A stretch of DNA of 64,000 nt from Stenotrophomonas bentonitica (GTDB lineage: Bacteria; Pseudomonadota; Gammaproteobacteria; Xanthomonadales; Xanthomonadaceae): positions 186,001 through 250,000 of the forward strand of contig NZ_JAAZUH010000004.1 in the NCBI RefSeq assembly GCF_013185915.1, read 5' to 3'. The translations under genes were made by a program, and so were the position numbers. Of this stretch, positions 48,901 to 58,198 are shown in pieces; the stretch's first letter is position 1; each line of letters starts with the position of its first letter. The notes under the pieces were generated by a model, which was not told the origin of the DNA, searched no databases, and worked only from the letters and a program-made list of their open reading frames with translations.

Positions 48901-51900
48901 ACCTGCGCAATGGCACCACCGCCGCACAACGCATCAACGTGCAGACCGGTGAGCTGGTCACCGCCGGTGGCAGCCTGACTGCGGCCGGTACCGACGCGCT
49001 GGCCCTCAACGTGCGCGGCCGCCTGGACAACACCGCCGGCACCGTCGCCACCAATGGCGCGCTGGACCTGCATGCGGCCCAGCTGCTCAACAACCAGGGC
49101 ACCCTGCAGGCCGCCGGCACCGCCAGCAGCCAGCTGGGCATCGACGGCGCGCTCGAGAACCGGGGCGGTCGCATCCTTACCGGCGGTACCACCACGGTCA
49201 CCGCCGCCAGCATCGACAACCGCGCCGGCATCGTCCACAGCGACGGCACCTCTGCGCTGACCGTCACCGCGGAGGGCCTGCTCGACAACAGCGCGCAGGG
49301 CACCATCAACGCCGGCGGCGATGCCGACATCACGGCAGGCACCGTGAACAACGCGACCGGCATCCTCGCCGCCGGCGCGGCGCTGCAGCTCGACACGGCC
49401 ACCCAGCTCAACAACGCCGCCGGCCTGATCCAGGCCGGTACCGCGCTGGCGCTGGACGCGGCCGGCATGAACAACCAGGCCGGCCGGATCATTGCCGGCA
49501 GCGTCGACCTCGGCACCCATGGCCTGGCCCTCGACAATCGCGGCGGCATCGTGGCCAGCCTGACGGGGGCCAACACGCTGCACACCGGCCTGCTCGACAA
49601 CAGCGGGGGCCTGCTGCAGTCGGCCGGCAATCTGCGCATCGACACCGCCGGGCAGGCGCTGCTCAACACCAACGCCAACGGCAATGGCATCAACAGCAGC
49701 GGCACCCTGGACATCACCAGCGGTGCCTTCGACAACCGCGCCGGTGCCGTCTATGGCAAGGGCGCCATCACGGTCAACGCCAGCAGCGTGGACAACTCCG
49801 GTGGCGGCTCGCTGCAGGGCGCGGGCGACCTTACCCTGCGCGCGCAGACGCTGAGCAACGTTGGTGGTGCCATCAGCGTCGGCCGCAACGCCGACATCGC
49901 GTTGCCGGGCGCGCTGGACAACCGCAGCGGGCTGGTCGCCGCCGCCGGCACGCTCGCGGTGCAGGCCGCCAGCGTCGACAACCGCAATACCCTCAGCGCG
50001 CCCAACGGCCCGGCATTGGGCCTGCAGGGCAAGCAGCTGCAGGTGACCACGGGCAGCCTGGACAACCAGCAGGGCCAGGTCCTGGCCGACAACCTGAAGC
50101 TGCAGCTCGGCGGTCTGTTGAACAACACCGGCGGGCAGGTGTCCGCCGCGCAGACCTCCGAAATCAACGCCGACAGCATCGCCAACGCAGGCGGCACGCT
50201 GGTGGCCGGCAGCAACCAGATCATCCGCACCCGCGAGATCAACGGCAACGGCAGGTTGCTCTCGCAGGGCGACATGACCCTGGAGCTGCGCCAGAGCTAC
50301 ACCAACACCAGCGAGCTGGCCGCCAATGGCACGCTCACCCTTGCCATCCAGGGCAACCTGGACAACCAGGGCAAGCTGCAGGGCGCCGGGGTCAACATCA
50401 GCGCCGGCAACATCTACAACGCGGCCACCGGCGAAATCAGCAGCGTCGGCCTGACCCGCCTGGTCGCCAACGGCGAGCTGGTCAACCGTGGCCTGCTGGA
50501 CGGCCACACCACCCATATCGACGCGGGTACGCTGACCAACATCGGCACCGGCCGCATCTATGGCGACCGCATCGCGATCAACGCCGGCACCCTCAACAAC
50601 ATCGCCGAGAACGTCGGCGGCGTGGAACGCTCGGCTACCATCGCCGCGCGCCAGCGTCTGGACCTGGGCGTGGGCGTGCTGACCAACCGCGGCAAGAGCC
50701 TGATCTTCAGCGACGGCGATGCCTTCATCGGTGGCGGGCTGAGCGGCTTGAATGCGGTAGGCACCGCGCAGCGCATCGACAACCTAAGCGCCACCATTGA
50801 TATCGCCGGCAACCTGGACATCAACGCGCTGGCGGTGAACAACATCCGCGAGAACGTGGTGGTGGAGCGTACAACCACCCAACATGCCACGGTAAGGCTC
50901 AATCAACCGGGCTGGTTCAAGAACGGTGACAACAAGGGGCGCCTGAGGGAGACGTCCAACTATCAGCCTTATGAGGTCTATTACCTCAATCCGGCCGACA
51001 TCATTGAGGACACCCCCTACATCACGCCCGACGGCCAGCAGATCCGTCGCGCCGTGGTGCGCCTGACCGCCAACACCAGCGCCTACTACTTTGCCCGTGG
51101 CGGCCTGTATGGCGCGCGCGGCGAACGCGCGCGACTGACCGTCCAGGACGGCAACGTGGTGATCTACTACATCGGCCGGTCGGACAACCGCAACAATCCC
51201 GACCAGCTTGGCGCCGGCGCCGAAGATCCATTCCGCGACCTCTCCACGAGCCAGCCGGGCAGCCCGGCATTCGGCTATGAATCGGACACGCTCAACTACA
51301 GCAACGCCTACGGCACCTGCACCACCACCTGCGTACAGCTGATCACCTACCCGGATTACGACAATCCGGACGCGATGCTGATCAACATGCAGCGGCACCC
51401 GCAGGAAACCAGCGGCAACGAAAAGTACCGCGACGCCACCCGCACCACCGTGGAAGACGTGCTGGTATCGGCCGGCGCCGATGCGGTAATCACCGCCGGT
51501 GGCAACATCAACATCGCCACCGATGCGCTGCTCAACGAGTACGCCAGCATCGCCGCCGGTCGCGATTTCAGCATCCGGGGGTTGAACGTTGCGACGTCGT
51601 CGGTGATCAACCGATCGCGCACGCTGGAGCGAACCGACACCTTCAGCAACGTGTCGTACACCTACGGCGGCTCCCGCAGCAACTGGAGCGCCGCGCCGAT
51701 CACCCAGACCCTGGGCGTGCTCGGCACCGAAATCACCGCCGGCGGCAAGCTCACCATCGACGTGGGCAACCTTCGCAACGAGAACGTCGGCAGCAGTGGT
51801 CCCAGCGTGGGCAACGGCAGCGGCACCTCCAACCTCAACACCAGCGGCCCCGGTGCGGGCTCGGTGGGTCCGGGCGCCGGTTCCGTACAGGGCCCCGGCC

Positions 51901-54900
51901 AGAGCACTGGCCAGGGGGCGGGTCCGGTGAGCGCGCAGGGACCGGGCGCGGCGTCTGCTGCCCAGGGCGAGAACGGCACCGCCGTGCAGGGCCCCGGCAG
52001 CGCCGGCGCGCAGCTGGCCGACACCGCCGTCGCGCAGGGCCCGGGCCAGGTTGGCTTGGCCGGCCCCGGCAGCGGCGGTGCACAGGACATCAGCGCCGCG
52101 CAGGCTGGCCACGCCACGGCCAATGGCCCGGCCGCCGTGCAGGCGGGCAGCAGCAACGGCAGTGGCGGCAACGCCGCACTGGACCGCAAGCAGGCCGTCG
52201 CCGCTGCCGGCGATGACCCGCATGTGGTGGTGACCGCTACTCCGAATGCCAGCGCGCCCAGCGCCAGCCTGTTCAACGTGGACGCCAATCGTGGCAACTA
52301 TCTGGTCGAGACCGACCCGAAGTTCGCCAACTACCGCAGCTGGCTCAGCTCCGACTACCTGCTGCAGCGCGCCGGTTTCGAGCCGACGCAGACCCAGAAG
52401 CGGCTCGGCGATGGCTTCTACGAACAGAAGCTGGTCCGCGAGCAGATCGGCGAACTCACCGGTCGCCGCTTCCTGGACGGCTACGCCAGCGACGAAGACC
52501 AGTACCGTGCGCTGCTTGAGGCCGGTGCCACCGTGGCCGGTGCCTGGGGCCTGCGCCCCGGCGTGGCGCTCACCGCCGAGCAGATGGCGCGCCTCACCAG
52601 CGACATCGTCTGGCTGGTCGAACAGGACGTCACCCTGGCCGACGGCTCGGTGACCCGCGCGCTGGTGCCGCAGGTGTATCTGCGCGTGATGCCGGGCGAC
52701 CTCGACAGCAACGGCGCACTGCTGGCCGGTGCCGACATCGACATCAAGCTGCGCGGCGACCTGGTCAACAACGGCGACATCGCCGGCCGCCAGCTGGTCA
52801 GCATCGACGCCGGCAACATCCGCAACATCGGCGGTGGCCAGATCAGCGGCCAGCAGGTCGGCCTGAAGGCCAGCGGCAACATCGACATCATCGGCAGTAC
52901 CGTCACTGCGACCGACGTGCTCGCGCTAAAGGCCGGCGGCGACATCACCGTCGCCTCCACCACCCGTGAGTGGGGCGACAAGGGCGACCTGCTGGTCCAG
53001 CAGACCACCACGCTGGACCGCGTGGCCGGCCTGTATGTGACCAACAAGGACGGCGCCGGCGTGCTCAGCGTCAACGCCGGGGGCAATGTCGAGCTGCGCG
53101 CGGCGCAGGTGGCCAATGCCGGCACCGATGGCATCACCGGCATCGTGGCGGGTGGCGACATCAACCTGACCTCGGTTACCGAGCAGCGCAGCGTCTCGCT
53201 CACCCACGACGCCCGCAACTTCACCAACCAGAGCCAGGTCACCCACATCGGCACCACCATCACCGGTGCCGGCGATGTGGTCCTGAACGCGGGCCGCGAC
53301 CTGAATCTTGCCGCTGCCACCGTCTCGGCCGGCAACGCCCTGGTCGCGCAGGCCGGCCGTGACATCAACAGCGTGGCCGTGGTCGACACCCAGGGCTTCG
53401 AGAGCGGGGCGAAGAGCAAAAACCATTCGCGCGAGGTGACCGCCGCCAGTGGCTGGGTGCAGGGCAACCAGCTGAGCGGCGCCGAAGGCGTCGCCCTGCA
53501 GGCCGGGCGCGACCTCACGCTGCAGTCCACCACGGTGGACAGCAGCGACGGCGGCGTGGTGCTCTCGGCCGGCCGCAACGTGGCCCTGACCACCGCCCAG
53601 GAAACCCACGACCTGGTGGTGGATGAAACCACCCGCAAGAAGAAGACGTTCTCCAGCACCACCACCACTACCCACGACCAGAGTTCGGCCAGCTATGCGG
53701 TTGGCTCCAGCGTGGGCGGCAAGACCGTCGATATCATCGCGGGCAACGATGTCTCCATCACCGGCTCCACCGTGCTGGCCGACAACGACCTGCGCATTGC
53801 CGCAGTGAACAACATCACCATCGAATCGGCGCAGGACACGCTGAGCGAAGCCAGCAGCTTCAGCCAGAAGAAGTCGGGCATCACCGGCGGCTTTGCCAAC
53901 GGCGTGGCCTCGATGGGGTACAGCAGCTCGAAAGCCAACAACCAGGGTGCCAGCCAGTCCACCACGCAGGTGGGCTCGGCGGTCGGCGCCATGAACGGCA
54001 ACGTCCAGCTCAACGCCGGCAACCAGCTGACCATTGCCGCCTCCGACGTGGCCGCAGGCCAGGACCTGACCCTGATCGGCAAGGACATCAGCCTCGTCGC
54101 CCGCCAGGACACGGTAGACACCCAGAACAGCCAGTCCAGCAAATCCAGCGGGTTCTCGACCGGCGTCACCTACGATCCGGGCAAGGCCTACCGCAGCGCC
54201 CGCGACTCCACCACCGACGGCATGGCCGACAGTGGCTCGACCATGGGCGACATCACCCGCAATGCCGAGGGCACTGCGTCGGGCGTACGCGCGGCCACCA
54301 CTGCGGTCGTACACACAGGCGGCAGCCAGCGCGCCAGTGGCAACCAGACCCACTCCACCAGCGACGCCCGCGTGGCGCAGCTGAGCGCGGGCGGCGACAT
54401 GACCCTGATCGCCAATGGCGGTTCCATCACCAGCCAGGGCGCCCAGCTCTCGGCCGAAGGCGATGCGCTGCTGCTGGCGACCAAGGACATCGTGTTCGAC
54501 GTGGCCCACAACACCGAGTCCAGCACAAGCCAGAGCGGCGGCAAGGGCTGGGGCTACGCCAACAACACCAGCGGCCTGCCAGGCGGCACCAACAATGCGC
54601 GCAGCGACGGCAACGGCCAGAGCGACACCATCACCGGTACCCAGCTCTCAGTGGGCGGTGGCGTGCGCATGGCCACCACCGAAGGCGACATCACCCTCAC
54701 TGCGGCCAACATCGCCGCCGAAAAGGATGTGACCATCCGCGCTGCCGGCAACCTGACCGTGCAGAGCGGGCAGGACACGGTGGGCAATGCCAACACGGCA
54801 GACAGCAAGGCGATCGGCACGGTGCAGATCTCCGATACCGAGAAGTTCGCCGGCTGGCACCGCCAGCAGCATGAAGACGACAGCGGCATGGTCTCGCAGG

Positions 54901-57833
54901 TCGCCAGCACCATCGGCAGCCTCGGCGGCAACGTGAACCTGGGCGCGGGTGGCAAATACACCCAGATCGCCAGCAACGTGGTGGCCGCGCAGGACGTGAA
55001 CATCACCGCCGCGGAGATCGCGCTGCTCACGGCGGACGAGAGCGGCTACAACTCGCAGAGCGACAAGGACCTGAAGATCGGCGTGTTCGCACGGATCAAG
55101 TCGCCCTTCATAGACCTGATCAACAACGTCGACGCCGCACGCCAGTCCGACGGGCGCCTGCAGGCGATGCAGGGCATGGCAGCGGGCGCCAACGCCTACC
55201 AGGCGGGCAGCGCCATCGCCAGCGCGGCCAAGGGGGGCGGCGCCTCCCTGTTCAGTGCCGAAGCCGGCATCGGCTTCAAGTCCTCCAGCAGCAGCGCTGA
55301 TGGCAGCAGCACGGTCTCGCGCGGTTCCACCATCCAGGGCGGCGGCAACGTCAACCTGACCAGCACCAGCGGTGACATCCACGTGGTGCAGGGCAACCTG
55401 AGCGCCGGCAACACGCTGACGCTGGATTCGGCGCGCGACATCCTGCTCGAGGCGGGCCAGGCCAACCTGCAGAACAGCAGCAAGAGCAACAACGCCGGTG
55501 CCGAAGTCGGCGTGGGCGTGTCCGTGGGCGCGCAGACCGGTGTGTACGTGTACGCCGAGGCCAGCGTCGGCAGCAGCAAGTCCAACGCCGAGAGCAGCAC
55601 CTGGCAGAACACCACGCTGGCCGGCAGCAACATCTCGCTGAAGGCGGAAGGGGACACCACCCTGCGTGGCGCCACCGCCACGGCCGACCGGATCGATGTG
55701 AAGACCGGCGGCACGCTCACCATCGAGTCGCTGCAGGACATCGCCGAGAGCATGTCCAAGGAAAGCCAGGTGGGTGGTCGCGTGCAGGTGTCGTTCGGCA
55801 CCGCGTGGGACGCCAGCGGCTACGCCAGTGCCGCCAAGTCCAACGGCAGCTACAAGGGCGTCGGCCAGCAGTCCGGCCTGTTCGCCGGTGACGGCGGCTA
55901 CCACGTCGATGCCGGCCACGTGAACCTGGTGGGCGGCGCCATCGCCAGCACCAACGCGACCAACAGCGACCTGACCGCCGAAAGCTTCACCTTCACCGAT
56001 CTCAAGAACGAGATGGACTACCGGGCCAGCTCGGCCAGCGTCAGCGGTGGCTTCGGATACGGTGGCAAGGCCGCAACTGATGCCAGCGGCAACCCGGTAG
56101 CCGCACCGGGCGCCGCCGGCCAGATGAAGGACATCGGCAACACCATCGCCAATGGCGAGTACGGCGCCGTCAACAAAACGTCCTTCAACCCGGGCATCCC
56201 GATGTCCGAGAGCGGCCACGACAGTTCCACCACCTATGCCACCCTGACCGGCGGCAACATCACCATCGGCGGCAAAAAGGTCGACGCCGCAGACCTGGGC
56301 GTGAACACCGATGCCAGTGCGGCGCACACGGCGCTTGACACCCTGCCGGACCTGCAGAAGATGCTGCAGGAGCAGCGGGCCATGGCGCAGGCCACGGGCA
56401 CCGTGGTGGCGGCGGGGACGCAGATCCGGGCTGACATCAATGCGTCGATTGATGAGGCGACAGCACGCAGGGAAGAAGCAAAGCGGCTTCTGGGCGATGC
56501 TGGGATGAATGCCGTGATGACTCCAAGCGAAAGAGCACAGCTGGTTGCGGTTGCGTTGCAGGCAGACCAGGAGATCGAGAACCTGCAGAAGGTGGGTGTT
56601 CTGGTCGGAGCCCTTACGAACGGCATCGCGGCGTCGTCAGGAAGCACCGGACAGATCGTCGCCGGAACCCTTGCACCTGCACTGTCACACCAGATTGGAC
56701 AGTATTTCAAGGAAAATGCAGCAAGAAACACCATGGATGGGGGTAGTCGAGGCGAAGAGGGAAGCGCGACGCACCTGCTGGCACACGCACTGCTTGGCGC
56801 GGCCGTCGCATCAGCCGGCGGCGACAGCGCTTTGATCGGTGCGTTGGCCGCCGGTGGCGCCGAAGCGGCTGCGCCAGCCATTGCCAGGTTCATGTTCGGA
56901 AAGGAGAGCAAGGATCTGACGTCGAGCGAGAAGGAGACCGTGAGTTCCATTGCGGGAATGGGTGGGGGGATACTTGGATCGTTTGACGGCGGGCTCCGCA
57001 GCGCGATTGCAGCCAGTAACTCTGCAAGCAATGCAGTCGACAACAACTGGGGCGAAGTCGGGCACTACTCGACCATGGCTACTGTTCTGTACCTTGCAGG
57101 TTTCAGTGAGACTGACGCAAAAGCCGTCGCGCTCGCAGCATGGTCTCCGGATACCGATGTTCGAAACGCGATCTCCGTGCGCAACGTCTTCAATGGACTG
57201 TCGGCGGAGGGGAATCAGCAGCTGATTCACCTGTTGGACGGACAGACCGACAAGGGCAAGGTAATCTCGACGCAGATGGAGCTGCGTGACGCAGTGGCGG
57301 TGATCCTTGAAACAATGAAGAAGTACGAGAACTCCCCGGAGGTCAAGAAGGCCCTGCTCTCAAACGCGAATGTTCAGAGGATCCTGCACTCGTTTGGGGA
57401 CTCCTTCGCTCACGTCACCGAAGATGGAACACATTACGCGGGGATGTTTGGCCATCTCAAGGACGGTTCGGACCCGGATCAGCCCAATCTGCACCCTGAC
57501 GCGTACCGTGCTTACACGATGAATCTCTACGAGGTGGCGGCCTATGCTGCAGGGGCGAACGCCACGCAGGAACGTGGCAGGATTGCGGCCATGGTCGACT
57601 CGGTCACAACCCAGGACAACGCGATAAAGCAACGCGTCGCTCTCGCGGAAGCCATCAAGAACATGTATGGTCGGGAAACGTTGGTCGCCGGACTGGTCAT
57701 TTCTCCGGTAAAGGACTGCGGAGAGCTCGAGAATTGCGAGAAACGGCCCGTCGGCAGCCTGGTCAATCCCATCATTGCGGAGCTCTACTCTACGAAGCCG
57801 CCTGAGAGGACTGGTGGTGCGTCGAAGAACTAG
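42972..57833 (+). CDS. Giant TpsA/CdiA-like hemagglutinin with a C-terminal toxin region
   Basis: A 4953-residue two-partner secretion exoprotein. The start is GTG 42972 after GAAAGGAAG; it begins with an extended signal peptide (MNRVYRLVFNRTLGVMQV). The TPS domain follows, with NPSQLNGY and IVIANPAGI-type motifs (about residues 150-190), then a Gly/Thr/Pro linker (44229-44395), roughly 5.5 kb of DNSGGTL-type beta-helix repeats in four higher-order units, a second repeat region with a Gly/Pro/Gln-rich stretch (51845-52090), and a pretoxin part ending in VDNN at residues 4689-4692 (57036-57047), a variant of the VENN boundary. The last 261 residues contain HxxxDxxxH (His4806, Asp4810, His4814), GH at 4828 and GSDPD, a likely metal-binding helical domain. 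The long frames on the minus strand are shadows. Confidence 0.93.
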   Translation: MNRVYRLVFNRTLGVMQVASELVNAPRGGCDARGGNSVATLRPMSFALWLALGWVGVVQPLSAQQSPNAGRIIADPNAPAEQRPTVVTSANGTPQVNITTPSRAGVSRNQYQQFDVGSQGAILNNSRTDTQTQIGGWVQGNPWLATGTARVILNEVNSSNPSQLNGYIEVAGARAQVVIANPAGIQVDGAGFLNASRVTLTTGSPIVSNGALEGYRVNGGAIRIAGAGLDASRADYTDIITRSLQVNAGIWANQLQASLGTNVVSADHTGVAAQAADGAAPAFALDVGALGGMYANRIWLVGNEHGVGMRNAGKIGAQAGELVVTADGRLENTGALHAQQDTRVNASGGVANAGTLSAERELRVDTPADIDNSGGTLNARRIELNADALRNRAGSIEQVGAQALQLTGADIRNVQGRIGTVASTLPGEGSGGGNGGGNTGGGTTAPGTGGTPGTGTSTPTPGTGTVTPPVTPVALAAGVLNIAHTLDNDGGAIDGSGALRLQAGNSLDNSGGKLGVDTLKVQGEALRNVGGTLDVQGAASAKVGTLDNSGGRINLAQGVELQAQTLLNRGGTLAHGGTVSTGWSIGTLDNSDGNIASNAASLGLDVGALVNTRGSISHAGSNGLQLRAGRLDGSGGTIATGGNIDLLLGTADHRNAQLIANQVSLSATAFDNRGGTVLSTGQQASSLHVQDHLDNSDGGTLASNGDLHISADTLGNAGGTVQQAGTGSLQIDAHTLNGAGGTLLSNGSLSLQGDSTDLRDGTTAAQRIEIRTGDLVTAGGSLTSASTDLLRLQVTRTLDNSGGVLGSNGALSLDSTTLINTGGKLVAAGTDATTVRATAQLQNDGGMLSSNGDLRIDTDGLVNTGGSIDHAGTGTLQITAGNVQGGEGSIASNGLLQLQAQSLDLHKGSTRAHQVDIQADSLDNSGGSLLSSGDQALQLRVGGNLVNDGGAISANGAQQIDAGALSNRGGALNSAGTGATRISVAGTLDNSGGSLASNGTTLQLQSGALVNADGTLSHAGSGGLSINTGRLDGQDGQIGTAGTLTLHAGEIDHRGASLAATQLDLTAASLDNRGGSIVATGTGANTLQVTGTLDNGDGGSLASNGDLAISADILGNAGGSIQQAGTGALTLDVDTLSGAGGTLLSNGALSLRGDTLDLRNGTTAARQIQIDSNRLITAGGQLSALGNGTLQVQAHTLLDNSGGTLGSNGAVDIDAGSFINDHGKLIAAGEAASRIRVANALDNTAGAISGNGDLRIEAASVRNAEGSIVASDALQLQGEELDLRDGAVGATDITVQAGSLDNSGGTLSATGTGEMSLQVRDQLANNGGTIASNGAQRIDAGSLGNREGTLSAAGTANSQITVSGALDNSKGLIASNAAALSVSAGSLRNEQGTFNHAGTQGFTLTTGQLDGRDGTVVTAGTLNLSAGAVDHRGATVQAAQIALDAQSFDNRGGKLIATGTGANRLTVADVLDNGDDGLIATNGDVVIEAATFGNADGTVQQAGSGLLDITAATLNGAGGTLVSNGGLSVQGENIDLRNGTTSAQRIRIDSGTLTTAGGTLTATSTDALVLHARNQLDNSGGTLASNGALDLRAGTLLNSGGTVQAAGTAASQISVDTALDNRTGKILVSGDLDITAASLDNQGGTLHSAADLHVDVDGLLDNSNAGLIASGGDATLSADTLDNRSGSIEQAGNGQLQIDVDTLQGAGGRIVSNGALDLQGEALDISGGTTAARDVRVIAGSLQNAGGTLTSTGEQAMVVQVRGALGNDGGTLAANGAQQISAGALSNVGGTLSSAGSADTRIEVTGQFDNSRGIVASNANALHVQSGSLVNEAGRIAHAGEGGLTVQTGNLKGQQGSIATAGTLTLRAGDVDHRDATLSANQLDLIASSFDNRGGIVLSGGTGASTIAVQGTLDNGAGGTLASNGDLQITAATLGNAGGTVQHAGTGILAINAHTLNGEGGKLLSNGSLQLVGETTDLRNGTTAAQRINVQTGELVTAGGSLTAAGTDALALNVRGRLDNTAGTVATNGALDLHAAQLLNNQGTLQAAGTASSQLGIDGALENRGGRILTGGTTTVTAASIDNRAGIVHSDGTSALTVTAEGLLDNSAQGTINAGGDADITAGTVNNATGILAAGAALQLDTATQLNNAAGLIQAGTALALDAAGMNNQAGRIIAGSVDLGTHGLALDNRGGIVASLTGANTLHTGLLDNSGGLLQSAGNLRIDTAGQALLNTNANGNGINSSGTLDITSGAFDNRAGAVYGKGAITVNASSVDNSGGGSLQGAGDLTLRAQTLSNVGGAISVGRNADIALPGALDNRSGLVAAAGTLAVQAASVDNRNTLSAPNGPALGLQGKQLQVTTGSLDNQQGQVLADNLKLQLGGLLNNTGGQVSAAQTSEINADSIANAGGTLVAGSNQIIRTREINGNGRLLSQGDMTLELRQSYTNTSELAANGTLTLAIQGNLDNQGKLQGAGVNISAGNIYNAATGEISSVGLTRLVANGELVNRGLLDGHTTHIDAGTLTNIGTGRIYGDRIAINAGTLNNIAENVGGVERSATIAARQRLDLGVGVLTNRGKSLIFSDGDAFIGGGLSGLNAVGTAQRIDNLSATIDIAGNLDINALAVNNIRENVVVERTTTQHATVRLNQPGWFKNGDNKGRLRETSNYQPYEVYYLNPADIIEDTPYITPDGQQIRRAVVRLTANTSAYYFARGGLYGARGERARLTVQDGNVVIYYIGRSDNRNNPDQLGAGAEDPFRDLSTSQPGSPAFGYESDTLNYSNAYGTCTTTCVQLITYPDYDNPDAMLINMQRHPQETSGNEKYRDATRTTVEDVLVSAGADAVITAGGNINIATDALLNEYASIAAGRDFSIRGLNVATSSVINRSRTLERTDTFSNVSYTYGGSRSNWSAAPITQTLGVLGTEITAGGKLTIDVGNLRNENVGSSGPSVGNGSGTSNLNTSGPGAGSVGPGAGSVQGPGQSTGQGAGPVSAQGPGAASAAQGENGTAVQGPGSAGAQLADTAVAQGPGQVGLAGPGSGGAQDISAAQAGHATANGPAAVQAGSSNGSGGNAALDRKQAVAAAGDDPHVVVTATPNASAPSASLFNVDANRGNYLVETDPKFANYRSWLSSDYLLQRAGFEPTQTQKRLGDGFYEQKLVREQIGELTGRRFLDGYASDEDQYRALLEAGATVAGAWGLRPGVALTAEQMARLTSDIVWLVEQDVTLADGSVTRALVPQVYLRVMPGDLDSNGALLAGADIDIKLRGDLVNNGDIAGRQLVSIDAGNIRNIGGGQISGQQVGLKASGNIDIIGSTVTATDVLALKAGGDITVASTTREWGDKGDLLVQQTTTLDRVAGLYVTNKDGAGVLSVNAGGNVELRAAQVANAGTDGITGIVAGGDINLTSVTEQRSVSLTHDARNFTNQSQVTHIGTTITGAGDVVLNAGRDLNLAAATVSAGNALVAQAGRDINSVAVVDTQGFESGAKSKNHSREVTAASGWVQGNQLSGAEGVALQAGRDLTLQSTTVDSSDGGVVLSAGRNVALTTAQETHDLVVDETTRKKKTFSSTTTTTHDQSSASYAVGSSVGGKTVDIIAGNDVSITGSTVLADNDLRIAAVNNITIESAQDTLSEASSFSQKKSGITGGFANGVASMGYSSSKANNQGASQSTTQVGSAVGAMNGNVQLNAGNQLTIAASDVAAGQDLTLIGKDISLVARQDTVDTQNSQSSKSSGFSTGVTYDPGKAYRSARDSTTDGMADSGSTMGDITRNAEGTASGVRAATTAVVHTGGSQRASGNQTHSTSDARVAQLSAGGDMTLIANGGSITSQGAQLSAEGDALLLATKDIVFDVAHNTESSTSQSGGKGWGYANNTSGLPGGTNNARSDGNGQSDTITGTQLSVGGGVRMATTEGDITLTAANIAAEKDVTIRAAGNLTVQSGQDTVGNANTADSKAIGTVQISDTEKFAGWHRQQHEDDSGMVSQVASTIGSLGGNVNLGAGGKYTQIASNVVAAQDVNITAAEIALLTADESGYNSQSDKDLKIGVFARIKSPFIDLINNVDAARQSDGRLQAMQGMAAGANAYQAGSAIASAAKGGGASLFSAEAGIGFKSSSSSADGSSTVSRGSTIQGGGNVNLTSTSGDIHVVQGNLSAGNTLTLDSARDILLEAGQANLQNSSKSNNAGAEVGVGVSVGAQTGVYVYAEASVGSSKSNAESSTWQNTTLAGSNISLKAEGDTTLRGATATADRIDVKTGGTLTIESLQDIAESMSKESQVGGRVQVSFGTAWDASGYASAAKSNGSYKGVGQQSGLFAGDGGYHVDAGHVNLVGGAIASTNATNSDLTAESFTFTDLKNEMDYRASSASVSGGFGYGGKAATDASGNPVAAPGAAGQMKDIGNTIANGEYGAVNKTSFNPGIPMSESGHDSSTTYATLTGGNITIGGKKVDAADLGVNTDASAAHTALDTLPDLQKMLQEQRAMAQATGTVVAAGTQIRADINASIDEATARREEAKRLLGDAGMNAVMTPSERAQLVAVALQADQEIENLQKVGVLVGALTNGIAASSGSTGQIVAGTLAPALSHQIGQYFKENAARNTMDGGSRGEEGSATHLLAHALLGAAVASAGGDSALIGALAAGGAEAAAPAIARFMFGKESKDLTSSEKETVSSIAGMGGGILGSFDGGLRSAIAASNSASNAVDNNWGEVGHYSTMATVLYLAGFSETDAKAVALAAWSPDTDVRNAISVRNVFNGLSAEGNQQLIHLLDGQTDKGKVISTQMELRDAVAVILETMKKYENSPEVKKALLSNANVQRILHSFGDSFAHVTEDGTHYAGMFGHLKDGSDPDQPNLHPDAYRAYTMNLYEVAAYAAGANATQERGRIAAMVDSVTTQDNAIKQRVALAEAIKNMYGRETLVAGLVISPVKDCGELENCEKRPVGSLVNPIIAELYSTKPPERTGGASKN
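44928..49750 (+). repeat. Four higher-order repeat units inside the TpsA gene
   Basis: A block beginning His-Arg-(N/G/D)-Ala is repeated at 44928, 46128, 47262 and 48588, with intervals of 1200, 1134 and 1326 bases (400, 378 and 442 codons). In each, the same order of strands recurs: a DNRGG segment, a SNGDL segment, LGNAGG-like, LNGAGGTLLSNG-like, DLRNGTTA, then a GG-SL segment. The DNA itself is diverged, so recombination hotspots are possible but not evident as identical copies. Confidence 0.75.
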
Positions 57834-57887
57834 CGCCAGACATGTGCTTCATCCTTCTTCGAACCATCACGGGAGATCATTGCGCGT

Positions 57888-58154
57888 ATGAGTAGTCGGG
57901 GATGGACACTGCTTTGGATTGCCGTGATCGTTCTGGCAACGGCGGTGCCCGTCCGCTTCTTGTTTGATCGCAAGTTGATGTTCGAATGGCTCACTGCAGG
58001 AATGATCATTACTTATGTTGCCACCTGGTCAATCGCGCTTAGGGCGCGGAAAGGGAGAAGGCCTGGTCGAGGCGAAGTTGGCGTCGCGATTCTCGCCTGG
58101 CTCTCACTCCTCTTGAGTTCGATGTTCCTGCTGATGAAGATGCCAACGTCGTGA
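57888..58154 (+). CDS. Small three-helix membrane protein, candidate CDI immunity protein
   Basis: An 88-residue protein with three hydrophobic helices (about residues 6-25, 31-51 and 62-84) and a basic loop KGRRPGRGE between the second and third. I do not recognise a family. It begins 55 bases after the toxin gene, on the same strand, in a region less GC-rich than the repeat part of the exoprotein. CDI immunity genes lie exactly here, and membrane immunity proteins are known for membrane-acting toxins. The SD GGGAG is 13 bases from the ATG, rather far. Confidence 0.6.
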   Translation: MSSRGWTLLWIAVIVLATAVPVRFLFDRKLMFEWLTAGMIITYVATWSIALRARKGRRPGRGEVGVAILAWLSLLLSSMFLLMKMPTS

Positions 58155-58198
58155 CTGTTCTCAGCCTCATTGAGGCAACTTCCGGGAAAGGAGGCTTC

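Noticed and set aside
46127..49735. Further minus-strand frame of 1202 codons within tpsA
   Set aside because: Low-complexity Ser/Pro/Leu-rich shadow of the repeats.
44400..50100. Regular repeats that might suggest a CRISPR array
   Set aside because: The repeats are in-frame protein repeats of variable sequence, with no constant direct repeat or unique spacers.
42864..50516. 2550-codon open frame on the minus strand opposite tpsA
   Set aside because: It mirrors the beta-helix repeats of the exoprotein and has no signal, domain or ribosome site; antisense frames stay open because of third-position GC bias.
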